DNA from: Xiphophorus maculatus
Taxonomy: Eukaryota > Chordata > Actinopteri > Cyprinodontiformes > Poeciliidae
NCBI RefSeq assembly: GCF_002775205.1
Contig: NC_036443.1
Span: 20,617,266-20,681,265, forward strand
Length of the DNA: 64,000 nucleotides
Direction of reading: 5' to 3'
The position numbers and the translations under genes are program-made. Below are positions 1 through 13,666 of the stretch, piece by piece. Position 1 is the first letter of the stretch, and each line of letters opens with the position of its first letter. Under the pieces are notes generated by a model. The model saw only the letters and a program-made list of their open reading frames with translations, ran no database searches and was not told the DNA's origin.

Positions 1-664
1 CAAACAGACTTAATGGAAAATTGAAAAGTCAGTCAGTGCCTCCAATGATTTAAGTCATTGTAAAGCAAAATTTTAATATGTAAACGAATTTAAAATGAGT
101 CCTAATCTAATATTCACAGAAACTGAATCATAAAGAGTAAGTTAATGATCACAATTATCCATGAAATGTATCACCCTGTCTAATGAACCTGCATAATACC
201 GGAGCTCCTCTTACTGATTTGAAATAATAAACTTTTAGGTGATGTTCTAACTTCTCAAAGTGCATTTAGTAGGTACAGTCATTACAAAAAAAGTTTAAAA
301 AAAAACTTTTTTATGAAGAGACGCTGAAAATGACAATTTAATTTTAGAAGGCTGTTTCATACTACTCAGACGTTTAGCGGTTTTGTGTGAAAGTAACTTG
401 GTCAGAGCGCCTTACCCCGCAGAACAGAGGGGTAAGGTGTCACGCTCAGGACAGTTAAATAAGTAATGGACATTAAACTTTGATCCCTGCCTGGATGCGC
501 GTCTTTTCTGAATTCCGACCCATAAAACAGTAATGTCAATACATAGCACTATCAAACAACTTTAGCGAACTATGTTATCACACATTATACATTTATGAAG
601 CAGAAATAGACCAATTAGGTGTAATTTTAAAGCTTAAGTTGATCATGTCGGTTAATTCGGTTAC
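1..664 (-). other. Probable intron 1 of the left-edge gene (il17rc candidate)
   Basis: The sequence to the left of the donor site at 664/665 reads as AT-rich, stop-filled DNA on both strands. I recognise no exon, RNA gene or mobile element. If the exon at 665-775 is correct, this is the start of its first intron on the minus strand. Confidence 0.35.
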
Positions 665-775
665 CTGGCCGCAGAGTAGTTCAGGTGTGTCCTTTTCCTG
701 CGCGCCTGCTGACAGGAGCTGCCACACAATGAGCACAGCCACAACATGCGCTCCCATGCGCAGAAAGGGAGTCAT
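665..775 (-). CDS. il17rc: First coding exon of a secreted or membrane protein, probably il17rc (partial, runs off left edge)
   Basis: An ATG at 775 opens 37 codons that end exactly at a consensus donor (CAG|GTAAC, exon end 665, phase 0). The protein begins MTPFLRMGAHVVAVLIVWQL and continues LLSAGAQ, a textbook signal peptide with a hydrophobic core and small residues at the likely cleavage site. A longer in-frame reading upstream has no ATG, and A at -3 supports this start. The identity is inferred from position: it is a minus-strand gene about 3.8 kb downstream of il17re, and in mammals IL17RC follows IL17RE in the same direction. The 37 residues alone do not identify the family. IL17RC pairs with IL17RA to receive IL-17A and IL-17F. 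It could be an unrelated secreted protein. Confidence 0.4.
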
Positions 776-3700
776 ATTTTCCGCTCGAAGCCGACAGGGA
801 CGTTTTAATCCTCTTTTTCCAGCTTCTCCTTGACCGTTTCGTCCATAGAGCACCACTATGCCTCAGCGGAACTATATTTCCAAGAAGAAAACAAGCTGCT
901 AGGCTTGCTGTTGGATCCGCACACGTGAGCCGCCTGTACTAGGTTTCACTGCACAAATTGAATGACAGCCCCGGGACGTGGGCATGTCGCTGTTGAGCTA
1001 CCTGCTCAGATGCAACCTTGGAAAAGTTGTTGACTTCTCACAGAGCTTGACAGGTTTCTGACGAGAAATGGGCGGATCCAGTTGTGCAGGTTGTGACGTA
1101 AATCTGAGCAATTGCCACACAGGTGAAAGATTTATGTTTCAGGACATGGAAGGATTTGGGGTAAACAAGAGCTTTCTGGTAGTAAAAGTTTAAAGTTGTC
1201 AGAAGATCTCAGATTTAAATATTATGGAAATGAAAGGATTAACATATGAAATACCAGTATATATGGAGGAAACTCAATGTCTTAATTAATTGTTGTTAAT
1301 ATGCCTCTGTGAGATGGATATGTAAAACTTCTGCTAGGCATGCTTAAGGTAATGAATATGTTTATTAAGCAAGCCAAATTTACAGCTTGGTCTGCAGGGA
1401 ACAAATGCAAAAAGAGTTACCCCACCAAACTCTGGCTTTTTATAGGGTTGTAGGCAGCACACCCTTGGCTTCCCATATTTAACATGGTTATTATGTTTAA
1501 CCATTGCTTTTGTACATGGCTGGCTGGCTGGCTGGCTATTGGACTTTTTAAGGCATGTCTTTGCACTAAATTTTATTTTGGGATATTAGAGTAAAAGGGG
1601 GACTGAATACAAATAAATGACAAATTATTCAAATCTTTACTTGTAAAATGAAATCTGAATCTTGTATCATTATTCTTTCACTTCACAATTGTGTGAGACT
1701 TAAAATTTGAAGGCACCACTTTTCCAAATAAAATTAATTTCTGTTAAAATTTTGTACCATTTTGTATAAATTACCCTTTTGTTTAGTTCCTAGGATCACA
1801 TTGCTGGTTGCAGACAGATAAAAATAGGATTCACTCCTCCACCAGAAAAATATTCAGTGTTTACTGACAGAATCAAAACAGAACCTTATTCCAGCATCAA
1901 TCATGAACTTCTTTTATTTATAGAAATCCTGTCAGTTTTTCTTTCTTTTTGATTATATGAATAAAGGAGTCAGTGGAAAATGTGCCTTGCTATCTCTTTA
2001 TTGCAAAATAAGTGAAGGTTTGAAGAGTCAAGCATGTTTAAAGTTATCATAACAATAAGCACAAGGATGATAATCTGGATGATAATTTTTTATCATCCAG
2101 GACTGAGATAAAAAATTAAAAACTGAGAAGAGCAAATTTAATTAACCATCTTTTTCACAGCTGTTCAGCCCACAAAGGTAGTTGAACAGCCAACATCTCA
2201 AACAACTTTACAGTCTGTGCTAAATATTTGACAGTTTAGTTGTGGTCATGAATTTTTCTGCAGGAACCACATGTTTGTTTTTTTCAGTTGGGTGACAACA
2301 TTTAATGACTTGCCTCCACCTAAATGCACATATCAGTTAGGTCAACTGATTGCTTCCTTGCTTATCTAACAGGCAGACGTGCCTGCAGTGTTTGGTTCAA
2401 CCATAAATTTAAATACAAAATTATGCTGAGACCTTAAATACATACAGTTTGTTGAATTTTCAAATTGTAGGTTTGGCTCAACTCCACATTAAACACCTTT
2501 GTACTCGTGAGAGTAAACTGGCCTACCAGGGAAGCGCAGCCAACCTTCATAACATACTGAAAAATGCAACAACATCAAGGTATGGGTGTGGTATAGGCTT
2601 TTGCATAATATTTTATGACTGTGGCCTTTGATCGTGGCGATACAGTTAAATTATGTCTGAGTGTGATCAGCAAGGAAGGTTAAACACCTGACAATTAAAA
2701 TCTGCATACTATGTTTGCAAAAGTATTACTAGGATTATATTTGATCTCCGTCAAGCAGCACATATTCATTTGTAAGGATCGCCTTAATTGTGATATTTTT
2801 AAGTAAATTCCAATGTAAGCAGAAAATAATTACAGTTTGCCTTTGGGTAATGTGGAAGATCTCGAAGGTTTAATAGGGAATGTAAGTGAGCAAACAACTA
2901 AAGAGCCCAGCCGAAAGGTCAGAAATTATGTTGCGGAGAAGCTAAAAGCAGGAAAAGTTTTAAAACCATATCCCAAGATTTGGATCTGTCACATTGATGT
3001 AGTTGATCTATTTTTTTTTTTTTTGCTTCCACTTCACCACTGCGCACTACTCTGTGTTGTTCTGTTAATTTAAAATCCAAATAAAATAGACTTTGCGATC
3101 ATGAAAGCCTATGAAAATGTGCAAGGTATGTGAATTTTTCCAAGGTCCTGTAGAGTAAAAACGTTATCCCCCATAAATGTCATATAACACAGGGTACATG
3201 ACATGAGATTTCACAAAGTACACTTTTTTTCTGTCAAAAGCATTTCATTATTCTACATTGTTCTATAATGCCAGCAGTGCAAGGCTAAGGCTAAACATGG
3301 TTTTCTGAAGCAGTGAAAACAAACTTACAGCTGCACAAACATTTCCTAAAGTGGCAATCATATCCATCTGCAGATATCCTGTAGCGTCTACAGTGTAAGC
3401 TTACAGTTTAAAGTTGCTTTGCATAAAATTAACCGTTAACCTTTGATGGGTCTCTTTTGTACAAGGGGGATAGACATGAGAAAGTACCTCAGTCATGCTT
3501 TTCTTGCTCTAATGCTCTGAGATCTTTGAGGTAACAGCTTACGTTTAAGTAAGAAACTAATACTGGGATAGATTTATCTTCATCAAATGACTCCTGGTGA
3601 CAAATTATACAAATGAAGTGTTGTAAACTCAATGCATTACCTAAAATTTGAATGTAGGAGGTAGTATGTCTGCAGTATAATCAAAATTGTCAAAAGCAAA

Positions 3701-4187
3701 AACAGTTAACCTTGCAGGATCATAACATGAAAACACTCAAAACTTGCAAATAAGTCAGTCATCTTCATCTCTCAACGCTGCTGCATTCTAACAAAGGAAA
3801 TCCTGAGACTGTAATGGCTATGTGCATGTGTTTAGACAATCCTATGCAAATGTGTCCGCCACGCAGCGCCCATACAGTTCGTCACCTGCGCTGTCACAGC
3901 ATGTGAAAACACTGAAACACACGAAGAAAGTGAAGTAATAATTTGCAAGTCCATTTTCATAGTGGTTAGCATACTTTCAGAGATAAGGCAGGTGTTCGTT
4001 TTGCCTCTGTCACGAGAGGTTGGCATAAAGCTGCCTCTGTTTTGAATGATGAAATCCGGGGGACAAGATAGAGTGTTTGTCTCTCTTTGATATGCAAAAC
4101 AAGTGAGGGCAAGCAACGAACGGTTCTAGTGAGCGGCTCAACAGTGACATGTTACCTCACAATTTCAAGGATCATGTTTCCTGCAGG
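776..4187. other. Intergenic region between il17re and the left-edge gene
   Basis: No exon with splice signals and conserved coding sequence was found on either strand. It holds the presumed promoter of the left-edge gene (right of 775) and the undefined 3' end of il17re. A short TGGC run lies near 1520, and a perfect 11-bp hairpin at 2075-2100. The small open frames here have no recognisable domain and are treated as chance. Confidence 0.5.
2075..2100. repeat. Perfect 11-bp inverted repeat, 4-nt loop
   Basis: The arm CTGGATGATAA (2075-2085) and its exact reverse complement (2090-2100) are separated by TTTT. It lies in intergenic DNA. Confidence 0.7.
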
Positions 4188-4556
4188 AGGGCTGCACAGT
4201 GGCGCAGTTGGTAGCACTGTTGTCTTGCAGCAAGAAGGTCCTGGTCCTGGTTCCCAGCCCGGGGTCTTTCTGCATGGAGTTTGCATGTTCTCCCTGTGCA
4301 TGCGGGTACTCCAGCTTCCTCCCACAGTCCAAAAACATGACTGTCAGGTTAATTGGTCTCTCTAAATTCTCCCTAGGCGTGAGTGTGTGTGTGCATGGTT
4401 GTTTGTCCCGTCTGTCTCTGTGTTGCCCTGCAACAGACTGGTGACCTGTCCAGGGTGAACCCCACCTCTTGCCCGAAACGTTAGCTGGAGATAGGCACCA
4501 GCAGCCCTCCCGACCCCACTAGGGACAAGGGTGTTAGAAAATGGATGGATGGATGG
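4188..4556 (+). mobile_element. SINE-like tRNA-derived fish repeat with (GGAT)n tail and 14-bp target duplication
   Basis: The left end reads GGGCTGCACAGTGGCGCAGT, followed by a tRNA-like A-box region and a B-box-like GGTTCCCAGCC. Next comes the body familiar from many teleost genomes (TTTGCATGTTCTCCC, TCCCACAGTCCAAAAACATG, GACCTGTCCAGGGTG), and it ends in a (GGAT)n tail. Flanking copies of ATGTTTCCTGCAGG (174-187 of the 4 kb block) and ATGTTTCCCGCAGG (4557-4570) differ at one base. This is the target-site duplication expected of LINE-driven retrotransposition. It sits 53-67 bp past the il17re stop codon, so it probably lies in the il17re 3' UTR, antisense to that gene. Assignment to a named family would need a repeat library. 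Confidence 0.75.
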
Positions 4557-4622
4557 ATGTTTCCCGCAGGGCACATTTCTGGTGTGTGAAACCGGAGATC
4601 AAAGCTTCCCAGTTCCCCATAG

Positions 4623-5524
4623 CTACCTGTGCACAGGCTCCTGCTCCTGTTTGCTGTTGGGAGAGCCAACGAGAGGCGGCTTCCACCTGCTCTTTGTCTG
4701 ATCCGATGACGTTTTTATTGCTGATGAGACACGCTGCGCTCGTGTCTGAGGCAGAACTGTTTGTAGCCTCTGGGTCAGCTGGCGAGCCAGGCACGCAGAC
4801 AGAACTTTAGACAGGAGTCTGGGCCAGCAGTGCCATCTGAACTTGCCGCTTTTTGTCCCTTCTCTCCCTTCTGCCAGCTCCTGTATGAGTCCGCTAAATT
4901 CTTGAGGTAAACAGAAGCGAGGGACCCCTTTGAAGGCATGCGGGATGTCCCGGCTGTGGCAGAGGCCCTGGAAGTAAACAATAGCAACATCTTTGCCTTT
5001 GCCCTGCAGCAGAGCTGCTTCTAGAGAAGCCAGAGCAGCCACAAACATGGGCTTTATAACAGTGGATGGCTCCTTTTGTGAATCTTCATCCTCAAAACAA
5101 TTAACTCTTCTGCTTTCTATACATTTCTCATTGTTGTTTTTTTCCACCCTAGACCCAGTCACCTTTAAATAATCATGCACTGGTGCCCTGATTTTGTCAG
5201 TTCTCCAACTATTATCCATATCCACCCTACTACCTCTCCATCTCTGATAAGTTCTTTTAGCTTCAGGACTCCACATGATCAGAATTTTTCCCTGCGCCTC
5301 GCGGACAGCTTCCCACTGCCCGTACAGCCAAGGAAGTGGACCCAGATCCGCCACACTAGCCCCATTCTGAGCCTGCGTTTGAGAGCTTTGGGACCAAAGA
5401 GCAGTGTGCACTGGTGCATCCAGTTCCTCATGCAGTATGGAGGCCAAGGCGCACACAGCAGAGACGTGGGCCGACTGATCCGACGAACACACCAGCAGCA
5501 CCGGCCTCTGAATGGTCAGCCATC
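4623..5524 (-). CDS. il17re: il17re exon 16: SEFIR signalling domain and C-terminal tail
   Basis: The acceptor at 5524 (CTCAG|GA) continues in phase 1. The SEFIR domain begins IQRPVLLVCSSDQSAHVSAV and includes GPLPWLYGQWEAVREAQGK, then ILIMWSPEAKR. Later segments VYFQGLCHSRDIPHAFKGVP and RFCLPQEFSGLIQEL match IL17RE order. An insert of about 60 polar residues (near RGSRVDMDNSWRTDK) splits the domain. The stop is TAG at 4623-4625. The long last exon is usual for IL-17 receptors. Confidence 0.88.
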
Positions 5525-8500
5525 CTGAGTGTAAGAAAAACACAGAAAATGTGTTCACATCATTAAGATGTGCCGAAACAGTAGTTGTGCAACATGAGTG
5601 AAACAAAACCGCAGAACCGACCTGCCTTTCCACTTTTGGTGGCACGGTGAATGAAAGATCCAAGTAACATGCAGATGAGAACAAGTAGCAAAACTCCAAT
5701 TGCATAAACACCCCACCTGTTGTGTGTGTCTAGAAAAAACAAGCAGCAAGTCGAGGTTTGTTTTTAATTAAGAAATACATGTGCATTCATGCATAACCCA
5801 AAGACACGCAAAGAGGCCCGGGTGTGTAATTCCTTACAGTCCGGGCACAGGATTCTTCTCCCACTAAGAGCCGGATCTGATTGCCACACCTATAGAAAAA
5901 ACAAGTGAAAAGCCGGATAATAAAAATACAACACCCAAAACCAGAAATTCATCCAGGCAGTATTTTCTTTACCTGCACACATGACCTCTCAGTAATGTCC
6001 TGAATGGGTACATTTATTCTGACTGATTGGTGATTGGTGGCCTGTAATGGGAGAGAAAGGTCATAACTTTTAGTAGCACAAAAATATAATTAATGCATTC
6101 CAAATAAAATAAAAACTGAAATGCAGACATAACACCTATTAATATTGTTGGCACTCCACATATATGCTTAGAGAACGAATGACAGCTAAACTTTGCAGAA
6201 TTGTTTTCATTTGTCAAAAGCACTTTAAATTAATTTAAATTGTTTTATCAGTCATTTAAACATGTAACTGCAATTTGATTATGGGATATTCCCATAATGA
6301 TGTGACAAATAGCCTACATTTTACTTTTCTTTCTGTTTCTTTTTCATATGATGTCCTCACAGCCTTATGTGAGCATTAATAAATAAACTAAAAATACAAA
6401 ATCGAAGGACAGAAAAACTCCATCTAACTGATTAATTTTATTATTGCCATGCTGAATATTGATGCATAGCGCTCGAGATACATTACCCCACCAAATATTC
6501 CACTAAGCAGTTCTTTGTTGTTTTGCACAAAAAACATTTTCTTTTCAGCCAATAAATCTTAATTTAAGAAATTACAGCAACAACCGTGCTTCCCCCAAAA
6601 GGCAGCAATGCATTAAGGCAACAAGTGGTCTATGTAATCATCTGAAAAAGAAAATATCCAGTAGCCTTGACAGAGGAGATTGGGGTGGCTGGTTCAAAAT
6701 GATAGATAGGCAATAGTAGCTCAAATAACTACTTGATAAAACCAGGGGAAGCTAAGCTACAGCAGCAGAAGACCTGGCTGGAAAGTCTGAAAAGTCAAAA
6801 AGGAGTTCAAATTTGTATTGGAAAGGTGTACTTAATAAAGTCGACAGTGAGTGGGTGTATGTTGAAAACAGACTCGCTGTCTTTTATTTGTTCTTCCAGC
6901 TACTCCCTCAAGGGAGAGCTCACATGCTTCTATCTCACTCTATCCAAATATCCTCCACCTCCTCACCAACCCTCTGGATGCTGATGCTTAAAACAAAACA
7001 AAACTTTCAAAACAAGTAAAGCTGCTCACAATCTGCCTGCTAGAAAATAAAGAAAAAGTAACTTGATTAAAGAAAAAAATCTACACCCAAGTTCACTGGG
7101 ACATGTTGACACACAACAGCCACTGTTTTTCAAACGGGAAGTTTTGTACTTCTGACATCAAATCTTCCTTTTCTACATTCATGAGCCGTTAACATGTTCT
7201 TCTTCTTTCCCTCGTCCTGCTCAGAGATCCTTAAAAAAATAAATAAATCATTTCTCCAACATATCTGCTATTCTTGCTCTGTGCCCATCAGCCTTGCATG
7301 TCAACATTCATTCTTTTTACTCCAGTCAAGTAAGGCAGCTGACCTCAGGTACTTTAATATATCCTATCATAAGTCTACGCTTCATGAGATCACCTTCCAA
7401 AAAACTGATGTATTACATTCTTATTTTTTTCATTGTTGTTTGGGAACTTAAATTCAATGAAAAGATGTTTCATTTACCTCTTTTAAGTCCGACCACAATA
7501 AATTGTTTACTAGATGAAAACAAATTCACTCATTTCTGCATATTTCCATAGTGAACGTCTAAACTAACCATTGTTTCTGAGTGGATTTGTCCCCTAGGCA
7601 CACATCCTGCCTCAGTAAGAAGACAGAGTTGAGCTGAAAACGTTGCAGACACAGTGGAGGTAATATGCACCAACACGCTTTGTCTGGCTGGCGTGATATG
7701 TGTTTCCCAAGAAGGTTTATCTGGAAGGGTCAAGAGAAGAGAGTGTGAAAACATTAGGATAAGCTCTGCATCATCACCACTCATGTATAAACAGCTCTGA
7801 CTCACCGAAGAGACAATAGATGGAGTGGCTATCTTGGATGAAAAACTGTAAAAAAAAAAAAAAAATTATAAATAAATAAATGTTATCACAAAAAAAAGTA
7901 CAAGAGGCTATTTTCCAGAGGTGATCTCACCTGCACACATATCTGGGGGTGTTTATCCACTGTGGATGTTTTGATTTGCTGTAAATTAATAAATAAATAA
8001 ATAATTGCTTGTTACAGAAAATAAATTATTTATTAGTTATATATTCTCAAATGGTGCAGATTATTACCAGGGCAGGTTCATTGTTCTTCTCCAGAGTGGA
8101 GTTGGGAATAGGTATGCAGACGTTGTTATGCATCTTCCAGCAGAGGGCAGCAGAGACTTGCTTTCTGCATTCAGGACACTGTGGGGTCCACAACAAGTAG
8201 GACTCAAACACAGTCACCTCAGAGGTCTGCAGGATTTCTCTGTTGTCTGGTGAACCATTTAAAATAAACACAGATTTTAGATTTACCCGGTCAAAAATGT
8301 AATTTTCTGTTTCATACGCAGTTTACTTCAGAAAATACATTTTGGAGGTTTGTGTTGGAGCCTGTCAGATATTTCTAGTTGGCTATGTCTCTCCACCAGC
8401 CTGTTTCACCCTGAGAGGAACACACTGTATCCATGTAGATGTCACACAACCTTGATCTCACGCAAAATAAAATCCAAAAGTAAGCACACTCTTTTCTGAA

Positions 8501-11500
8501 GCACGACAGTCTGCTTGTAAACATCTATCACCAAAACAGACTGCGACATCTGATTCCAGAAATCTCCAGGATACCCTTCAGCTTCAATGCGTCAGTGAAC
8601 CTTCGTACAGGTGACCTACCTGTTACACCAGAGTACTTCAAAAACAAACCTAGAAGCTCTCTTTTCTGTGGTCTTTTAAATCAAAGATGAGTTCATGCCA
8701 GAACAGTTTTGCTCAGTTTACACAGAGTTCACATGCGACGGCCTCAATGTGTAACACAGTATGAGACTTTTTTTCTCCTGCACGCTGTGACTCCTAAACC
8801 CCTGTGGCTACATTTGTAGTACAACATCATGGCACAGTCTCTGAATAATTAACAATGTAATAGGTAAAGAACAAATGTTAGTGTCTTGTGTGTAATATTT
8901 AGCCGTATAATATGGCAACTGAGTTTTAACTAGTAACAGCCTGGCATTGACGGTACAATTCAATGTCCCTGTCACAGTGTAGAGTGAGGTCTAAGATAAA
9001 GGTTTCTGAGGTTTGTCCAAATGCACTCATTACATATATTTAAATCACTTGTTTATGAAATACACATAGACACTCTTCCAGAAAGTTAGAGCGGCATCTT
9101 AACCTCATTCATAGAATGTGTCCATAAATAAATCTAAGAGACTGGACAGAGCTCAGTGCTGCAATTTATGAAGAAACTCAGGAAATTATTTCTATCAAGC
9201 TTCAGAGAAACAGCCCTACTGATGCAATTCTTCTTTAATCTCTGTAGATTAAAGAGAAATTGTGGGTGCTGTTAACCACCCACATTCATTATCTTGCATA
9301 ATTTTGACAGTTTTGATCAGGAACTTCAATAAGATGTGGCATGCTATGAATAACTTGGGTGATGCAGAGCGTTATCTCTGGTGAAGATTTCTAAAAGGTC
9401 ATTAAACATCAGATTCTTGGACTTTTTTTCTCCATTGATTATTACCGCCTTTGCGACTGATTGTTCAGTTGTTGCAAGTTAATAAGGACAACAAGAAAGC
9501 CTGCTTTGCTTTGGCCATGATCCAGTGTAAAATCTTTAAAACAGTTTTGGAATGATGCATGTTGAATGTTTGGCATTATTAGCGGTAAGACAAATGCTTA
9601 GCACATTTTTTTAGCATCAACTTTTGTAGTGATTATTTATGAAATGATCAGTTTTGTTTTTACCTTTGCACAAAATGATCAGCTGGCATCTTTGCAGCTT
9701 AGACATGTCATGAGCATATAGGGAAAGTTGTGAAAAATCAAAAAACGAATGAGAAATTTGCTATTACTGATGATGGATATAGAATAGTGTTAAATGTGTT
9801 TTAAATAACTAACTCTTTCTGTTTATGGCTATAATATACAGCAGCTCTTGTGCTGTAACAAATTGGCTTCAAATGAAGAACATTACAGTTTGAACTATTT
9901 CAGCTAAAAAAAATTATTTTCTGGATCTAGAACCTCAGTGTAAGAGATTCAGCTGCAGAACAAAAGCTTTAGGGCACAGGAGACCAAGTGTGTGATACAG
10001 ACTGAGACTTTATTTATAATTAAGGCCAAAGTACCACTATAAAATGTGAATCTTCTTACAACATAAAATGTTAGCTGCAACACAAAGCATTCAGCTACCA
10101 ACTGCATCACTGTGTAGCCCAATTTCTGAGTTACTTCCCATTCTGTGAGTCCACATCATATTTTGGTGCAACCTAATCTACTAGTTTGACCCAATTTATT
10201 AGTTTTCATTTTTAAGTTAGTGTTGCTGCCTTAGTGTATTTGTTGAATAAAGTATTTTAACTAAAAGATAGTCATTTTTGTTAATTAACTCTTAAGTGTC
10301 AGAGAGAAGTTGTCTGTCATTATTTCTGTACCCTGTACTTTGAAAATGTCAGACAGTTCACTTAACCCTCCACTTCTTGTTATTTTAATACCCAACCCTT
10401 ATACGGCAGGTTTTTATAAGCAATAACTGAGACTAAACTATTTGGCTATTATTCTCTAGTTTGCAAAAAATATCTACCCATGCTTTCAGAGAAACAACAA
10501 AAATAGGCCAAAGTTAACTTTTTCATACTTTATGCTGAGTTCACAGCAGTTTCCTGTGTTTCCTGTGACACATCCCCCTTCAAATAACAACTTCCATCTC
10601 AGCAGAATCATTGCTGGAAACTGTGCTCACTTTCAAAATGCTCACAGAAATAAAGACTCAGAAAGACTGTTTTAAAGCGAGCTCAAATATGATTACTTGC
10701 ATGTATATTTTGAATTTCTCAAACTGACTACGCTCGAGTTGACATATAACAGGCTTAGATGTTTCCCCTCAGTGAAATTAAGATGATTCATCAGCCACAC
10801 TCACCAATAAGGCTTTCATTTCGAAATGGGCACTTTCTACGTCTTGAGGCATCTCTGTAGGTGTAGTACACCTGCCAGTAAATACAACGAATACAGAAAC
10901 ACGAAAACCACAGAAACATCAGCAAATTATCACCCCCCCAAAAAAACATCACCTTTTTAAAAATCCGAATTGCGCTCACCTCTACACACACACAGGGCAG
11001 CAGATAGGGGATGGTGATAACAGCTGAGCGGTTCTGAAACAAAAAGAATGCACAAGCAGAAAGAGGATGTAAATAAATAACATAAATGTAATTTTTATTG
11101 TGATGAACGGGCCTCGAAGGCTCACTTTAGTTAGTGAATGCCCGTTACTGCAGTCGCCATAACTATCTTCATAACACCATCTGATATTCACCGGGTCTCC
11201 AGAATCCACATGGACTGAAATAGTTTTGGATGACTTATTCACAGACAGCCTGAAGTTTGGCTGAGGACCTAAGTCAGACAAGAAAAACAAAACAGCAGCA
11301 GGATGTGAGCCAAAATGGTGGGATAATGGCTGAAAATGAAGGAAAACCTAAATAGATCTTATGTAAAGGAATGTATTAATACGCTTTCTTTACATTTGTC
11401 TGTTATGGAGTCATTTATACTATGTAGCACCAATCAACCTCCAAAATCTGACGTTTTCTGCACATATGCAGATACATAAATGCACACCTTTCATTCTTCT

Positions 11501-13601
11501 AACCAAGACTGCTGAGAAAGGCCTTCATCCCTTATACGGCAGGTTTTTTATAAACCATTAGACTAAGTGAAAAGAAGCTTTTATCCAGTATGATGGTTAG
11601 ATAGGTAAACCATGAACAAATGCATTTTTTATTACTCAAATCCTGAAACTGTTGGTGTAGAAGCACTTCAATACATATCACAGCATGTCTTAAAGTTGAT
11701 GATGTTACTCTTCTAGTTTATATCTGTTTAATTGTTTAATTTGAAGTAGCACACTTTTCAAAACTACTTATGATGGAGACCAAAACAAGCGTAAGAGAGT
11801 GGGGAAAGGGTGATATCCGAGAGTCAGAAACCACATAAAAGAAGGGAGACAAAAGCATGATAAAAGATTATATGAGAAATTCAAAATACCTCACCTGGAA
11901 CAACGTAACGAACACTGCAGTTTATCGATTTTGAGCTGTACGACACAGAAACGCTCTTTCTAGAGTAAGCTTTGAAGTTAAGCTCCAGCTTCCACTGAAA
12001 AAAAAAACAAACAAAAAGATAAGTCCCAAAAAATGTTTTTATATTTGCATAATCTTGTTTGTATTACATTTTAGTCCATAAAAATCTTTAAGTAGTTACC
12101 AGGTGAGAGTTCGTCGAATTCTTGCAACACCTGATGGGTCTACTATGACTCTAGGGTGCAATGAAAGATGTCATCATTGTAAACAGTATATAAAACATTA
12201 CAAACTGTGATATTATTACAATGTAAACAATATTCAGGGGCAATGAGAACCTCTATTTTGCAGTTATTGTACGGCCTGAAAACATCTTTATAGTGTCCTT
12301 CCATTTCAATCTGATGAAAGTCTGGAAGACAGCAGTTTGAGAAACCTTTCAGTAACTTTGTCAAATGAACCACAATGAAAGGTTGATGATGCCAAAAATA
12401 TTTACAGATAAATGTACAGCAGCACAAATAATTAAAGATTAAGTTACAGAACATACCAGTAGAATTAATCCAAACGTGGACTCTTATCATTTCATAATAT
12501 CCACTGCTTGTCTCTATTGCTGTCGGCGGGTGAGAGGTCAAGTTTATGGGACAATGTCCCCGAACAACATCTGAGACAGCTGTAGTGCAACATGGGGCCA
12601 ACAAAAGATCTGTTATTCTTTTTGAAACTGGATTTTTCTGTCAGAAACTAGTTGTGAAATACAAAAATGTATGTCTTTTTAATTTCATTTTAAAAAGGAA
12701 AATATTTAATTGAAAAACATATACATTTTTCTAATTTGTTTTCAAAAAAGGAATAAGAAATCTAAGTTGTTGTTTTTTTTTAAATATAATTTAAAACATA
12801 GATAACATAAACATTCTCTTCCTTCATATATTTTACACCACCTGCAACTCTTCAAGTGCTAGGAAAATATGGTACATCCTAATAAGTATAGGAAGAGCGT
12901 CCTCTGAATTATGACTTGGAAAGCTGGAGCCCTGAAGTTCCAATATGGCGGCTGCATTTGCAGACTGTAGTGAAGGCTGCTGGTATTTACTTTATTCCAC
13001 TTCTGACAGTTTGGATCTCATTAACTGTGTTGCAGCAATGCAGCATATTTATTAGTAAACGTTTTGATCTAGTGCGTTAAAATGTGCATAAGACCGAAGG
13101 AAAACACAATGTTGTGTTGCTATTAGTTTGTGACAGCACAGACAGCAAATCCAACTTTTTTCCAACTTGCACCTGGAGTAGCTACTCCTAACTGGAATGT
13201 GACCCAGGTCCGCTTTACTTAACCTCGAAACTTAGGTCACATTTTTATTTTACCCTATGTGTTATCGTTCGTCTGTACCGGTTTGGTAGCGAAAGATGCT
13301 ACGTATTTATGAAGTGTACAGAGGGAACAGAGCCTCACACATTAAAGGATGGATGGCAGCTTAGGAATATGGAAAAAGCATCTACTTGTCCTAAGCCTGT
13401 GAGCTGTTTGCATAAGCAAATAATAAAAAAAGCAATTTAAATTTCAATTAATCCATTTTAATCACAAAATAAGAGGAATCAATGAGCAATTTTCTATTAT
13501 GAATCAAATAGCGTCTAAAAATATCCATGATTGTTGACCTTATGTTGAAGAACATTTAATGGGAAAAAAATATTTAATAATAATACTTAATAATAATAAA
13601 T

Positions 13602-13666
<65 letters not shown>

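Noticed and set aside
4623..5711. Reading the SEFIR exon as one 362-codon exon through 5711
   Set aside because: The stretch 5525-5711 includes a clear intron between donor 5622 and acceptor 5524. The transmembrane exon is in another frame and joins in phase 1.
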